The translations under genes and the position numbers were made by a program. From Methyloversatilis universalis (GTDB lineage Bacteria > Pseudomonadota > Gammaproteobacteria > Methylococcales > Methylococcaceae), in assembly GCA_020723665.1 (NCBI GenBank), contig DYIL01000003.1, positions 86,954 through 150,953 of the forward strand: 64,000 nucleotides of DNA, in the 5' to 3' direction. Of the stretch, positions 1 through 9,177 are shown in pieces. How positions within the stretch are numbered: position 1 is the first letter of the stretch; every line of letters starts with the position of its first letter. The notes beneath the pieces are model-generated. The model was given only the letters and a program-made list of their open reading frames with translations. It did not search any database and had not been told where the DNA came from.

Positions 1-2866
1 TGAGTACCATGGCCGCAACGCCCTCGCCGATGGCGATGCCGTCGGCGCCGTCGTCGAAGGGTCTACATTTTCCGCGAGGCGAAAGCGCATGGGTCTGGGC
101 AAACGCCATGAAGGCCACGGCATTGTTGGTGCCGTCGATGGAGCCGACCAGGGCCGCATCCGCGTCGCCGCTTCGAAGCTGCTTGATCGCCACGTCCAAC
201 GCCGCGAGAGACGAGGCGCAGGCGGCGTCGACCGCGAAATTGGTTCCGCCGAGATCCAGGCGGTTCGCCACGCGTCCAGCGACCACATTACCGAGGAAGC
301 CCGGGAACGAGTCCTCGGTCCAGGCGGGCAGTTCGTGCTCGTAAAGCGTCTCCATGATGTGTTTCCGGGTGGCTTCCGGCAACCCCGGAACCTTGGGCAG
401 ATAATGGGCCAGCAAGGTACGGAAGATATAAATCGTGCCGAGGTCGTTCATTCCGCCCGCTGCGAAGATGGCCGACGTCCGCTCCCTGGGGAAGGAACGG
501 CGGTCGAACCCGGCGTCCTCGAGAGCGCGCTTGGCGACGTCCAGAGCGAGGAGCTGCATCGGTTCGATGGAGCGCAGGGCAGCCGGGGGGATGCCGAAGA
601 CCGTGGGGTCGAACTGAACGTCATCGATGAAACCGCCCCATTTCGAGTAGATCTTGTCGGGCGTGCCCCGCTTGGGATCGAAGAAATCGGCCGGGCGCCA
701 GCGGTCGTCGCTGACCTCCCGAATCGCGTCCACCCGCCTCAGGATGTTTTGCCAATACTGCCTCATATCGCCGGCTCCAGGCATCAGGCAAGCCATGCCG
801 ATGATGGCGATATCGTCGCGCGGTGGCCGGGTCCGATGTTTCTTCTCCGCCCGCGCGATGGCGCTCGTGAGCAGTTCCTGACTGCCCGTCGCGACCGCGG
901 CATGGAGGTCGGAGATGGTCAGCGTTTTGTTTCTGAGCCGCGCGACTTCCCCGAGCATGTACATGCCTTCGCGCCGCTGGGTCTGGACATTCACCTTGAC
1001 GTAGCGCTCGCCGGCGCCGGCCGCCCCGGGCTGGCTGTTGTGAGCGATGCCTTTGGAGGCAATGCGGAGACGGCCGATGTTGAGCAGCTCCAGAACCTTC
1101 AACGTGCGCTCTTCGGATTCCAAGGCCATTTTCAGCTCGCGCCGGGTCCGGTTGAACTCGTCGCAGAATTCCGTCTTGGCGCAGCGGGTATAGACGCCGA
1201 CACCGGATTGCAGCAAGGCGGTTTCCTTGCAAGCGATCGCCTGGGCCTGAAACTCGTTCACGACCGCTCCGGTACGGACGATTTCTTCGGTGAACAGGTA
1301 GGCGGTGCCCATGAGTACGCCGACGCTCATGCCGCGCGCCACGAGCGGAGCCGCCAGGACCGAAAGCATCGCGGCCGACAACTCGTCGTGGATTCCTCCG
1401 GCGAACAACACTTGAACCGATTCCGGATCGTTCAATTCTGCCGTGGTCAGGACTTCGATGGCCGATTCCCAGAGGATGAAACTGGTGCGGGGGCCGGTGT
1501 GTCCGCCGCACTCGCTGCCCTCGAAAATGAACTTGCGGGCCCCTTCCTTGAGGAAACTGCCGAGCAGGCCCGGCGAAGGCACGTGCAGGTAGGTGGTTAT
1601 CGAGAGCGCTTCCAGTTCGCGCGCTTGGCTCGGCCGTCCGCCGGCGATGATGGCGAAGGGCGGCTTGATCTCACGGATCACGTCGAGCTGTTCCTGACGC
1701 AGCTCCAGCGGCATGAAGCCGAGCAGTCCTACGCCCCAGGGCTTATCGCCCAGGATGGCGCGGGTGCTGCTCAGCAGGGTTTGTACCTGCGGTTTACGCA
1801 TGACCGACAGGGCGAGAAACGGAAGCCCTCCCGCTTCCGCTACCGCCTTCGCGAACGGCGCGGTATCGCTGACTCGCGTCATCGGCCCCTGAACGATAGG
1901 AAACCGGGTGCGGTGCTTGCGCGCCAGGGGCGAATCGGCAGCCAGCGCTTTGTGCGAGTGTGCCTGCCCGATCAGCGAATCCATACTTTCTTTGACCGCG
2001 GTGAGAATACGGCCGACGGTACCATAGCGCTTGGCCAATGGAGCCGCGAAGGCGATGTCCTGGCCCAGCGGCAGCAGCGCATCGTCGGTTTCCCTAAGGT
2101 GCTGTACCAGGAGGTCGCGCCAGGATTCACCCCGCGCAATCCGCTGCTCCAGTTCTTGGAGCTTGTTGCGTCCAGATCGGGCGAACAGGCGGAACGGCGC
2201 TTCTTCCTCGTCGAGCAGAACGGTCTCGCTGCCGTCCAACTGGCTCCACATGCCACGCTGGTTCGAACGCACGAGCGGGCTTTCATCGGTCAGCCACAGC
2301 TGCTCGCACAATACGACGCCGCTCGCGCCGGCCAGCACCGCCGCAGCGGCGCTGCGCGGCCCGATGCCGCCTTGGATCCAATAAGGAATGCTCAGGCGTC
2401 CCTTGAGTTCCTGCAACAGAATGAAGCTCGAATGGCGGCTGACCGATCCGCCGGCCTCGTGACCTTTGACGATCAGGCCGTCGCAGCCGGCGGCAATAGC
2501 GGCCTCCGCCGAGGAGAGATCGTAGACTTCGATGAAAACCCGGCGGGCGATGGATTTGACCCGCTTCTTGAGAGCGGTCAATTCGGCGGGGCTCTGACCC
2601 GCGAGCACGAGGATGGGAACTTGACACGGAAGGCGGTCGGAAAGTCGGGCCAGGTCTCGCGCAGGCGATCCCAGCATGTCCCAGCGGATTCCCCACTGTA
2701 CCGATTCGTCGGCTGCGGATGCCAACCTGTCCAATGCCGACGGCAGTGCATCTGGCATATCCCGGTAGCCCAAATCCAAGATCCCTATGCCTTGGGCTCT
2801 CAAGGCCGCGACGGCGATCTGCGGATCGAGGCAGTGCGCCGGCGTAATAGCGATAAGCGTTTCCAT
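1..2866 (-). CDS. PfaD/NMO-type and ketosynthase polyketide synthase, partial (3' end outside window)
   Basis: Open minus-strand frame of at least 955 codons from the ATG at 2866 (preceded by GGAGGTGA) and still open at the left edge. Residues about 1-300 form a nitronate-monooxygenase-like barrel (GHEAGG near 133). A second NMO/PfaD-like barrel follows at about 330-600 (start IVQGPMTRVSD, then EGSECGGHTGPR and FAGGIHDE). After a linker, a ketosynthase starts near 680 (DIAIIGMACLMPG) with its active-site Cys883 in VDAACASSL. PfaD-like enoyl reductases and KS domains belong to PUFA-synthase and heterocyst-glycolipid-type synthases. A full protein would continue with acyltransferase or carrier domains that cannot be seen here. 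The product is unknown; a long-chain polyketide or lipid is the inference. Confidence 0.85.
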   Translation of the reverse strand, partial: METLIAITPAHCLDPQIAVAALRAQGIGILDLGYRDMPDALPSALDRLASAADESVQWGIRWDMLGSPARDLARLSDRLPCQVPILVLAGQSPAELTALKKRVKSIARRVFIEVYDLSSAEAAIAAGCDGLIVKGHEAGGSVSRHSSFILLQELKGRLSIPYWIQGGIGPRSAAAAVLAGASGVVLCEQLWLTDESPLVRSNQRGMWSQLDGSETVLLDEEEAPFRLFARSGRNKLQELEQRIARGESWRDLLVQHLRETDDALLPLGQDIAFAAPLAKRYGTVGRILTAVKESMDSLIGQAHSHKALAADSPLARKHRTRFPIVQGPMTRVSDTAPFAKAVAEAGGLPFLALSVMRKPQVQTLLSSTRAILGDKPWGVGLLGFMPLELRQEQLDVIREIKPPFAIIAGGRPSQARELEALSITTYLHVPSPGLLGSFLKEGARKFIFEGSECGGHTGPRTSFILWESAIEVLTTAELNDPESVQVLFAGGIHDELSAAMLSVLAAPLVARGMSVGVLMGTAYLFTEEIVRTGAVVNEFQAQAIACKETALLQSGVGVYTRCAKTEFCDEFNRTRRELKMALESEERTLKVLELLNIGRLRIASKGIAHNSQPGAAGAGERYVKVNVQTQRREGMYMLGEVARLRNKTLTISDLHAAVATGSQELLTSAIARAEKKHRTRPPRDDIAIIGMACLMPGAGDMRQYWQNILRRVDAIREVSDDRWRPADFFDPKRGTPDKIYSKWGGFIDDVQFDPTVFGIPPAALRSIEPMQLLALDVAKRALEDAGFDRRSFPRERTSAIFAAGGMNDLGTIYIFRTLLAHYLPKVPGLPEATRKHIMETLYEHELPAWTEDSFPGFLGNVVAGRVANRLDLGGTNFAVDAACASSLAALDVAIKQLRSGDADAALVGSIDGTNNAVAFMAFAQTHALSPRGKCRPFDDGADGIAIGEGVAAMVL

Positions 2867-3162
2867 CCGTTCACCTCCATTGTGATGAATCCTTTCCCTA
2901 GGTGCGACGAATCAGACTTCGAAGCTTAAGATCGCCGGTCCATATTCAACCCAAAGCTTCTACGTGCGAAAACGGAAACCGTAACTGATTCGAAATGCTA
3001 GGATTTGTGTAAAAACAATTAACTAAAGGCCCAATTGTTTCACAATCCAATCATCGCAAACTGATCATACCCAAAATCTCAAGAAAGCAAAAGCAGATTT
3101 TGCCGTTGACAAATGCGCGTTGAATTTGTGATTGTGAAACGGTTCAGAAACGGAGCGCGATT

Positions 3163-3438
3163 ATGGACGATCGAATTTCGCTTGAGAAACTGATGGACTT
3201 TGTCGTTCCTGTGACCGAATCCGGATGTTGGATATGGATAGGATCGGCGCAAGCGGATGGGGAGCGTATAAACGCGGAGTGGGAAAGCATGCGCCCGGAC
3301 CGATTCTTCTGGGAAGTCCATTTCGGACACATTCCGACCGGCCAGTGCGTTTGTCACAAGTGCAACGTTCAGTACTGCGTCAACCCCAGTCACCTTTTTC
3401 TCAAAACCACCGAAGCGGCATCCAGCGAAACGGCCTAG
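3163..3438 (+). CDS. Small HNH endonuclease-like protein
   Basis: 91 residues. The pattern of GCWIWIG, a central R..WE.hfG.IP.G segment, VCHKCN and CVNPSHLFL matches the zinc-binding HNH fold of phage and mobile-element homing nucleases (HNH_3 type). Such proteins usually have an N-terminal DNA-binding region and continue with an NM.D segment after HLFLGT; here the tail is a short unrelated TTEAASSETA, so the protein may be trimmed. It stands alone between the PKS and the HD-GYP gene, with no other phage gene nearby. Nicking or homing activity is possible but unproven. Confidence 0.6.
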   Translation: MDDRISLEKLMDFVVPVTESGCWIWIGSAQADGERINAEWESMRPDRFFWEVHFGHIPTGQCVCHKCNVQYCVNPSHLFLKTTEAASSETA

Positions 3439-3495
3439 CAGGGTTCTATCCGTCGCAGCCCAGAGACGGATGCATCCCGGACAGGCAGGGCTTAT

Positions 3496-4761
3496 CTACC
3501 CGACCGACTTTTGGATGAGCCCCTGTTCGTGGTACTGCTTGATGTCTATGTTATAGCTCCCGTTTTTCAGCATGGTCTTGATTCGATAGGGCTGCCCGCA
3601 GGGGTCCAGGTCCATTTTAGCCAGGTCGACGATACGATGGGGTTGCGGATTTTTGTCCGCGTCGAGCAGCATGATCATTTTTGGTCGGAGCTTTTGCCGA
3701 GGGTTGACCTCGATGACCAGAGCGACTTCCCCGTTACTCGTTTCGACGAGGCTGCCTGCGGGGAATGTGCCTAGACATTCGACGAACTTCGTTACCAAGG
3801 CTCCATCGAGACGTTTTCCGCTCTCGCTGTTGAGAATCGCGATCGCGTCCATGTGAGTACGGCCTGACTGGTACACACGGTCGCTGGTTACGGCGTCGTA
3901 GGTATCGGCGACGGCGACGATCCGGGTGTACGGCATGATTTGATCATCGGTGAGGCCGTTGGGATAACCGGTGCCGTCGAGGTTTTCGTGATGTTCGTAT
4001 GCGACATCGATGGCGCCCGGATAGACGCCGCGCGAGGACATGAGTATGTCCCGGCCGTGCACGGTGTGAGCTTTCACCAAAGTCATTTCTTCATCGGTGA
4101 GACGGCCCGGCTTGTTGAGGATTTCCAGAGGCACTCTCATCTTGCCCATGTCGTGCATGAGTCCGGACAAACCGAGGTTCCGAAGCTCTGGAATGGACAT
4201 GCCCAAATAACGCCCAAGTACGATCGAGAAGATACACACGTTCATAGAATGCTGAGCGGTGTACTCGTCACGATTCTTGAGCTGGCTCAGGAGCAGCATG
4301 GCGTCGGGATTTCTGTATACGCTGTCCACGCATTCGCAAACGGCGTCCTTCGCGAGCCGGATATCCACGCCCCGACCGAAGCGAATGGCGTCCATGAATG
4401 TCTTGACCAGGTTGCTCGTCTGCATGTGGGTATTTTGAGCGCGGTCGATTTCGCGTTCGACGGATACCCGCTTTTCCGGCGGGGCGGCGGTCCACGATAG
4501 GCGCGACGATTTGATCGGCCGGGGCGAGTTGCTGGTTTCCGGGTATTTTGTTCGATAGCTGTCGATGTAGACGTATTTACATATTTTCTGAACGGCCTCG
4601 ATATCCGCCTGCGTGGCAAGCGCGAATCCCTGAAACAAGAAAGGCGAATCGAGCCAGGGGCGATCCAAGTCGCATACGTACATCCCGATCCTCAGATCGC
4701 CGACCGCCACTTTGACCTTATTCAGGGTCGTTAGTCCAGGAGAATCTATACGGTTATCCAT
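3496..4761 (-). CDS. HD-GYP domain cyclic-di-GMP phosphodiesterase with N-terminal DUF3391
   Basis: 421 residues. Residues 1-80 resemble DUF3391 (KVAVGDLRIGMYVCDLDRPWL), the usual N-terminal partner of this family. The HD-GYP catalytic core is complete: HS at 171-172, the metal-binding HDMGK at 203-207, and HHENLDGTGYP at 257-267, followed by RIVAVADTYDAVTSDR. These enzymes hydrolyse c-di-GMP in the cytoplasm and tend to lower biofilm formation or raise motility. No transmembrane segment or receiver domain is seen. The gene is monocistronic, and no partner cyclase is in the window. Confidence 0.9.
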   Translation of the reverse strand: MDNRIDSPGLTTLNKVKVAVGDLRIGMYVCDLDRPWLDSPFLFQGFALATQADIEAVQKICKYVYIDSYRTKYPETSNSPRPIKSSRLSWTAAPPEKRVSVEREIDRAQNTHMQTSNLVKTFMDAIRFGRGVDIRLAKDAVCECVDSVYRNPDAMLLLSQLKNRDEYTAQHSMNVCIFSIVLGRYLGMSIPELRNLGLSGLMHDMGKMRVPLEILNKPGRLTDEEMTLVKAHTVHGRDILMSSRGVYPGAIDVAYEHHENLDGTGYPNGLTDDQIMPYTRIVAVADTYDAVTSDRVYQSGRTHMDAIAILNSESGKRLDGALVTKFVECLGTFPAGSLVETSNGEVALVIEVNPRQKLRPKMIMLLDADKNPQPHRIVDLAKMDLDPCGQPYRIKTMLKNGSYNIDIKQYHEQGLIQKSVG

Positions 4762-4971
4762 AGAATTCTTTCCTCAAGATCCAGACGGCTCGAATACTGA
4801 AGTATAGTCTGAGCTCTTTTTCGACCGCACTCGTGGCGTTTCACTGCACGACGACCATGATCGCCGACGCTTCCCTTCGTACAGGGGACCGACCGCAACG
4901 CGCGCCAAAGGCATAGGTTCGTACCTGGCCCAGCTCTTTTGTTCGAACGATCGGGCTGGGGCGCCGGAGCG

Positions 4972-5985
4972 TCATGGCGCCAATTTTTCCGTTCGCCCGT
5001 GAGCCGCGGACTCAAGTGCGGCGACGATGATGCGGCAGTTGGTTTTTGCATCGTCAAGCGAAAGCAGTGGCGCCTTTCCGGTCAACACGGATTCGCTGAA
5101 ATGCTCGATTTCTAGCGTGAAATGGTTGGCCGCGGGCAGACGTTCCTCACATTGACGCCCATCCTCGGTCCACCACGAAAGCACTGGGACATCGCCCGGG
5201 AGTTGCCACACGGTATGGCATTTCAGACCGCCTTTGGTGCCTATGATTTCGTATTCCGAGCGCCGCGCCCGTTCGAAGCTGAAATCGAAATGGGCATGTT
5301 TGCCCTCTCCGAAATCGATCACGCCGCTGGTCGTGATATCCGCGCCGCTCTCGACATATTTCGCGATCGCCGTCACGGCAACGGCGGGTTCCTCGAAAAA
5401 CATGCGGGCCGAATGAATCGCATAGCAGCCGATGTCCCACATCGCGCCGCCTCCCCGCTCCACGCTTTCCGCCAGGCGGTACAGCCGCGCAGGGCGCATC
5501 ATGAAAGAGTAGGTCGCGCGGACGGAACGAATGTCGCCGATGATACCGGAGCGAATCAGTTCCCACACCCGCTCATGCTGCGGGTGGAAGCGGTACATGA
5601 AACCTTCCATCACGGTCACCTTATGCTGGCGTGCCGCCGCCTCGATCGCGTCGATGTCGGCGACGGTCAACGCCATCGGTTTCTCGCACAATACGTGCTT
5701 GCCGCGACGGACCGCACGCAGCGTCCATTCGGCATGTTCGCGATTGGCGAGCGGCAGGTAAACGGCCTCGACGTCCGTGTCGTCGAGCAGCGCTTCGAGA
5801 TTGTCGTAAGTCCGGACTCCTTGTTGTTGCGGGGCGTATTTCGCCAGTGTCTCGGCGGCGGCTCCGGGACGGCGGCTGGCGATGGCGACCAGTTCGGCGT
5901 TCGCCGCCTCGACGATGGCGGGCATCAGCCGTTCGTTGACGCGCGCCGCGCCGAGTATGCCCCAACGGAGTTTTCGGTCGTTCAT
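4972..5985 (-). CDS. Gfo/Idh/MocA family NAD(P)-dependent oxidoreductase
   Basis: 337 residues. An N-terminal Rossmann fold (WGILGAARVNERL, residues 8-20) and the EKP motif in CEKPMAL place it in the Gfo/Idh/MocA superfamily. The early VMEGFMYRFHPQH segment is typical of the D-xylose dehydrogenase / dimeric dihydrodiol dehydrogenase-like branch. It probably oxidises or reduces a sugar or cyclitol hydroxyl with NAD(P); the substrate cannot be read from sequence. The start ATG at 5985 has a GGGGAGAACC ribosome site. It is a single gene, with degenerate repeat sequence upstream of its start. Confidence 0.85.
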   Translation of the reverse strand: MNDRKLRWGILGAARVNERLMPAIVEAANAELVAIASRRPGAAAETLAKYAPQQQGVRTYDNLEALLDDTDVEAVYLPLANREHAEWTLRAVRRGKHVLCEKPMALTVADIDAIEAAARQHKVTVMEGFMYRFHPQHERVWELIRSGIIGDIRSVRATYSFMMRPARLYRLAESVERGGGAMWDIGCYAIHSARMFFEEPAVAVTAIAKYVESGADITTSGVIDFGEGKHAHFDFSFERARRSEYEIIGTKGGLKCHTVWQLPGDVPVLSWWTEDGRQCEERLPAANHFTLEIEHFSESVLTGKAPLLSLDDAKTNCRIIVAALESAAHGRTEKLAP

Positions 5986-6039
5986 AGGTTCTCCCCTTAT
6001 TTTTATGAGCTAGGAAATGGTGTAGATATCATAATCCTT

Positions 6040-6245
6040 GAAACGGCGGTTGGACGTGCTCGCATGGCGGCAGACGCGGCGCAGCGGGGTCGTCTCCCGC
6101 GGGAAGGAGTACCGTCGACAGCTGGCCTATCCGCCGTGCAATCGGGCACGTAGCAGCTTCACCAAAACGGTGAAATCGGCGGAAGGGAAGCCGGTCGGAG
6201 TCCTCGCGGCGTTTCTACCGCATCGAAGCGGTCAACGGCTGTTTC
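6040..6245. repeat. Degenerate copy of the GAAACGGCAGTTG-bounded MITE-like repeat (family R2)
   Basis: Starts GAAACGGCGGTTGGACGTGC and ends GGTCAACGGCTGTTTC, so the ends are inverted repeats of each other. The interior (gtctcccgc..gaagg, atcgggcacgtagc) aligns by eye with the longer copy at 57169-57506. Confidence 0.6.
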
Positions 6246-6376
6246 AAGGGTAATGTCTCAGGACGCGGTGATTGTCTCCATCCGAGACACCATGACCGCA
6301 CCGGCGCGGCCTGGTCGTTTATGGCCTGGACATTGATTTCTCGCCATCTTCCACTGTAACCATCCAAGGTGATGCC

Positions 6377-6883
6377 ATGACCATCAAAGTTGGAGACCGC
6401 CTTCCCGAGGGCACGCTTTACGAGTCTACGGAATTCGATTCAGCGACTGGCTGTCCGATGAAGCCTCAGCCCTTGTCCGTCAGCGAGTTCGTCAAGGGTA
6501 AGAAAATCGTGATTTTCGGCGTTCCGGGGGCGTTCACGCCGACCTGTTCCGCACAGCATCTGCCGGGCTATATCGCGAATTTCGACAAACTGAAAGCCAA
6601 GAATGTCGACGAAATCTGGTGCATGGCCGTCAACGACGCGTTCGTGATGGCATCGTGGGGCCGGGAGCGAAATGCCGGCGGCAAGGTGCGCATGATGGCC
6701 GACGGAAGCGCCGAATATACCCGTAAGCTCGGGCTCGAGCTCGATCTCACCGCCAAAGGCATGGGCGTGCGCAGCCAGCGTTTTGCGATGGTGGTCGACG
6801 ACGGCGTCGTGACCCATCTGGCCGTCGAGGCGCCGGGCAAGTTCGAGGTTTCGAGCGCCGAGGCGATCCTTCCGCAGTTGTAG
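6377..6883 (+). CDS. Peroxiredoxin, Prx5 type
   Basis: 168 residues, the usual length for Prx5-like redoxins. The peroxidatic motif PGAFTPTCS spans residues 50-58 with Cys57, followed by HLPGY and the MAVNDAFVMASW block characteristic of Prx5. It reduces hydrogen peroxide and alkyl hydroperoxides, using glutathione/glutaredoxin or thioredoxin as reductant. Only Cys26 could be a second thiol besides the active site; its role is unknown. The start ATG at 6377 follows AAGGTGATGCC. No co-transcribed glutaredoxin is present. Confidence 0.92.
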   Translation: MTIKVGDRLPEGTLYESTEFDSATGCPMKPQPLSVSEFVKGKKIVIFGVPGAFTPTCSAQHLPGYIANFDKLKAKNVDEIWCMAVNDAFVMASWGRERNAGGKVRMMADGSAEYTRKLGLELDLTAKGMGVRSQRFAMVVDDGVVTHLAVEAPGKFEVSSAEAILPQL

Positions 6884-6987
6884 GGAATAGCTTCTTCGTT
6901 GCCATGAGCCGCAGAGACCGTCGGGCTGCGGCTCTTTTTCCGTCTGATGTAGAATGGCCCGCTAGTCTTCGTCAACGGCAGGCAACT

Positions 6988-7818
6988 ATGCAACAGACCG
7001 ATCCCATACTTACCGAGATCCTAGATGCCACCGTCACGATCGCGCGCGGTGCGGGAGCCATTCTTCGCGAAGGGTTCGAAGACCGTCGCGTTGCGGCGCT
7101 TAAGTTCAAGACCAGCGATATCGATCCGGTCACCGAATACGACGTTCGCAGCGAGAAGTTCATCGTCGGCGAACTGCGTCGCCGCTTTCCGTCTCACCAG
7201 ATCGTCGGAGAAGAGGGCGGGGCATACCGAGTTGGGGAGGTCCAGTCGAACGCTCGGGACTTCATGTGGCATATCGATCCGCTCGACGGCACGGTAAACT
7301 TCGCGCACCGCTTTCCCATGTTCTGCGTATCACTGGGCTTGCTGATCGACGGCGTTCCCTCGCTTGGCGTCGTCTACAACCCGATTGCCGATGAAATGTT
7401 CGCCGCCGCGCGGGGGTTGGGGGCTAGGCGCAACGGCTCGCCGATCCACGTGTCGGCAACACCGGTGCTGAATCGCGCGTTGGTGATCACCGGTTTTTCC
7501 TACGACACCCACACCAGCGACAGCAACATGAAAAATTTTCTCGCCTTCCAACGTACCGCACAGGCTACGCGGCGCATCGGCTCGGCCGCTCTCAATTTGT
7601 GCTACACGGCAGCCGGGCAGATGGACGGCCACTGGGAGATGAAGGTCAAGCCGCATGACATCGCGGCGGGCATCGTGCTGGTGCGCGAGGCGGGCGGTAC
7701 GGTCACCGATTTCGACGGCGGCGACGACATCTTGAGTACCGGCCGCATCGTTTCCAGCAACGGCTTGATCCACCGCGAAATGCTGGAGGTGTTGAAAGCC
7801 GCCGGCGACCGCGAATGA
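6988..7818 (+). CDS. Inositol monophosphatase family protein (SuhB-like)
   Basis: 276 residues from ATG 6988. An upstream in-frame ATG at 6904 would add 28 residues without similarity and is disfavoured. The Mg-dependent phosphatase signatures are complete: GEEGG near 74-78, DPLDGTVNF at 97-105, and a C-terminal KPHDIAAGIVLVREAGG. Family members dephosphorylate inositol-1-phosphate, 3'-phosphoadenosine-5'-phosphate or related compounds; E. coli SuhB also binds RNA polymerase. The exact substrate is open. rpiB follows about 100 bp downstream on the same strand. Confidence 0.88.
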   Translation: MQQTDPILTEILDATVTIARGAGAILREGFEDRRVAALKFKTSDIDPVTEYDVRSEKFIVGELRRRFPSHQIVGEEGGAYRVGEVQSNARDFMWHIDPLDGTVNFAHRFPMFCVSLGLLIDGVPSLGVVYNPIADEMFAAARGLGARRNGSPIHVSATPVLNRALVITGFSYDTHTSDSNMKNFLAFQRTAQATRRIGSAALNLCYTAAGQMDGHWEMKVKPHDIAAGIVLVREAGGTVTDFDGGDDILSTGRIVSSNGLIHREMLEVLKAAGDRE

Positions 7819-7923
7819 ACGCGGATAACTTTTCGCACTACCATCAAAAGCGTTACGCTTTCCCGCGCTCTGTCCTGTAAAACCGAGCGGGCTGATGCCC
7901 GTCGTCACCACTGAGGAGTCATC

Positions 7924-8352
7924 ATGAAGATCGGTATCGCTTCTGATCACGCAGGTTTTGACTATAAAGAGGAACTGCGTACCTGGCTGAGTTCACTGGG
8001 CCACGAGGTCGTAGACTACGGTTGTTTCAGCGACGAACGAACCGATTATCCCAAGTGGATCCGTCCTTGCGCCGTGGCCGTTGCCAGCGGTGAGGTGGAG
8101 CGCGGGATCGTGCTGGGCGGCAGCGGCAACGGCGAAGCCATTGTGGCCAACCGCGTCAAGGGTTGCCGCTGCGGCTATTGCTTCAACGAGGAAACCGCCT
8201 ATCTCACCCGATTGCATAACGACGCCAACTGTATCGCCATGGGCCAAAGGATCATCAGCCTCGACATGGCCAAGAAGATCGTCGAAACCTTTTTGTCCAC
8301 CGAGTTCGAAGGCGGCCGGCACGTGCCGAGAATCAAGGCGATCGACGAGTGA
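7924..8352 (+). CDS. rpiB: Ribose-5-phosphate isomerase B, actinobacterial-like active-site type
   Basis: 142 residues. N-terminal MKIGIASDHAGF is the RpiB/LacAB signature. The enzyme interconverts ribose-5-phosphate and ribulose-5-phosphate in the pentose phosphate pathway. The active-site loop reads GGSGNGEAI (residues 65-73), so the base position is Glu71, as in Mycobacterium tuberculosis RpiB, rather than the Cys of the E. coli enzyme. ATG 7924 has a GAGGAG ribosome site. In methanotrophs such isomerases also serve the ribulose monophosphate cycle, but that link is inference. Confidence 0.9.
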   Translation: MKIGIASDHAGFDYKEELRTWLSSLGHEVVDYGCFSDERTDYPKWIRPCAVAVASGEVERGIVLGGSGNGEAIVANRVKGCRCGYCFNEETAYLTRLHNDANCIAMGQRIISLDMAKKIVETFLSTEFEGGRHVPRIKAIDE

Positions 8353-8871
8353 TCGACGGGAGCGCCAAAGGAGCTCTCCTTTCCGAAACGGGTTGAGTGA
8401 GGAGGCGATCGGCGGTCAGTCACCGGCTTTGACGATGGGCCGCCGATTGGAGACGAAACGCGCTCTTTTTTTCGCTTTGCATAGCCGTTCTAAGGCTTTG
8501 CCCGTTCAAAAAACGTAAATCGATCGAATCGCAACCATTATCGTAAAATCGATTATTTATATTGATCTTGAAGCCTTCCGACATAGACTGCATACAAAAC
8601 GTTAAATGTCGGCCGATATCGGAGTCCCGCGAGTGGGCTGTTGTTTCGACGGTGCGGCGAAACGCGCCGTGTAGGACGGTTCGATATCGATTTGGACATA
8701 CCGTTGCTTGATTTTCGATCCGGCCGATCGGACAGAGTAAGCGCCTTAGGACCGGTGTGTCACGTACTCGATCGAACAATCCAGGCGATGCCGCCAATCA
8801 GGGGCGCTACAGCAAGCCTGCTTCGATTGGTTTGCAATCCGCTGAAAACGCTGTCAAACACCCGGTATCGC
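8353..8871. other. Intergenic, no gene recognised
   Basis: About 520 bp after rpiB. The short open frames on both strands lack recognisable similarity or good ribosome sites. I see no repeat from the families listed elsewhere. Confidence 0.5.
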
Positions 8872-9177
8872 AAGGATTTTTGTCCTGCGTTTTCCAAAAA
8901 CTTACATTTTCAAACCTCGAAATAGGCAGCCGGGAGCTTACTGGCTCGCCGGAGCACTTTAAAACCGTCAGGCGCGAAAACAAATGATGGGCAAAACAAA
9001 CGGATATAGCCGTATCGAATCATCGAGCACGGCGCGAAGCCTGTATTGTGATTATCGGTCGTAAGGAGACGACTTTAGCCAAAAGGAAATTGGCTGCTAT
9101 CTCCTCGCTTCGCACGGCTTGACGACGCCGTGCGGCGGCAAGGAAAGCGTTGAATCTGCAAGACAAGGCGTTCGACT
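8872..9177 (+). promoter_or_regulatory. Leader of copy A, duplicated upstream of copy B
   Basis: Aligns by eye along its length with 11421-11731: shared AAGGATTTT, CAAAAAC.TACATTT, GCAAAACAAA.GGATA, CGAATCATCGAG, GGTCGTAAGGA.ACGAC, and GGAAAGCGTTGAAT.TGCAAGACAAGG just before the ATG. GTCGT/ACGAC and AGCCA/TGGCT can form two small stems in copy A, and copy B keeps the first. The conserved leader suggests shared regulation, but no known riboswitch core was recognised. Confidence 0.5.

Noticed and set aside
89..2929. 946-codon plus-strand open frame
   Set aside because: It is the antisense of the PKS gene; its translation is Arg/Gly/His-rich low-complexity without motifs, while the minus strand shows clear NMO and KS motifs.
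8990..9120. Possible c-di-GMP-I riboswitch in the copy A leader (GGCGCGAAGCC resembles GGGACGCAAAGCC)
   Set aside because: The resemblance is absent from the otherwise conserved copy B leader, and the rest of the consensus core is missing.
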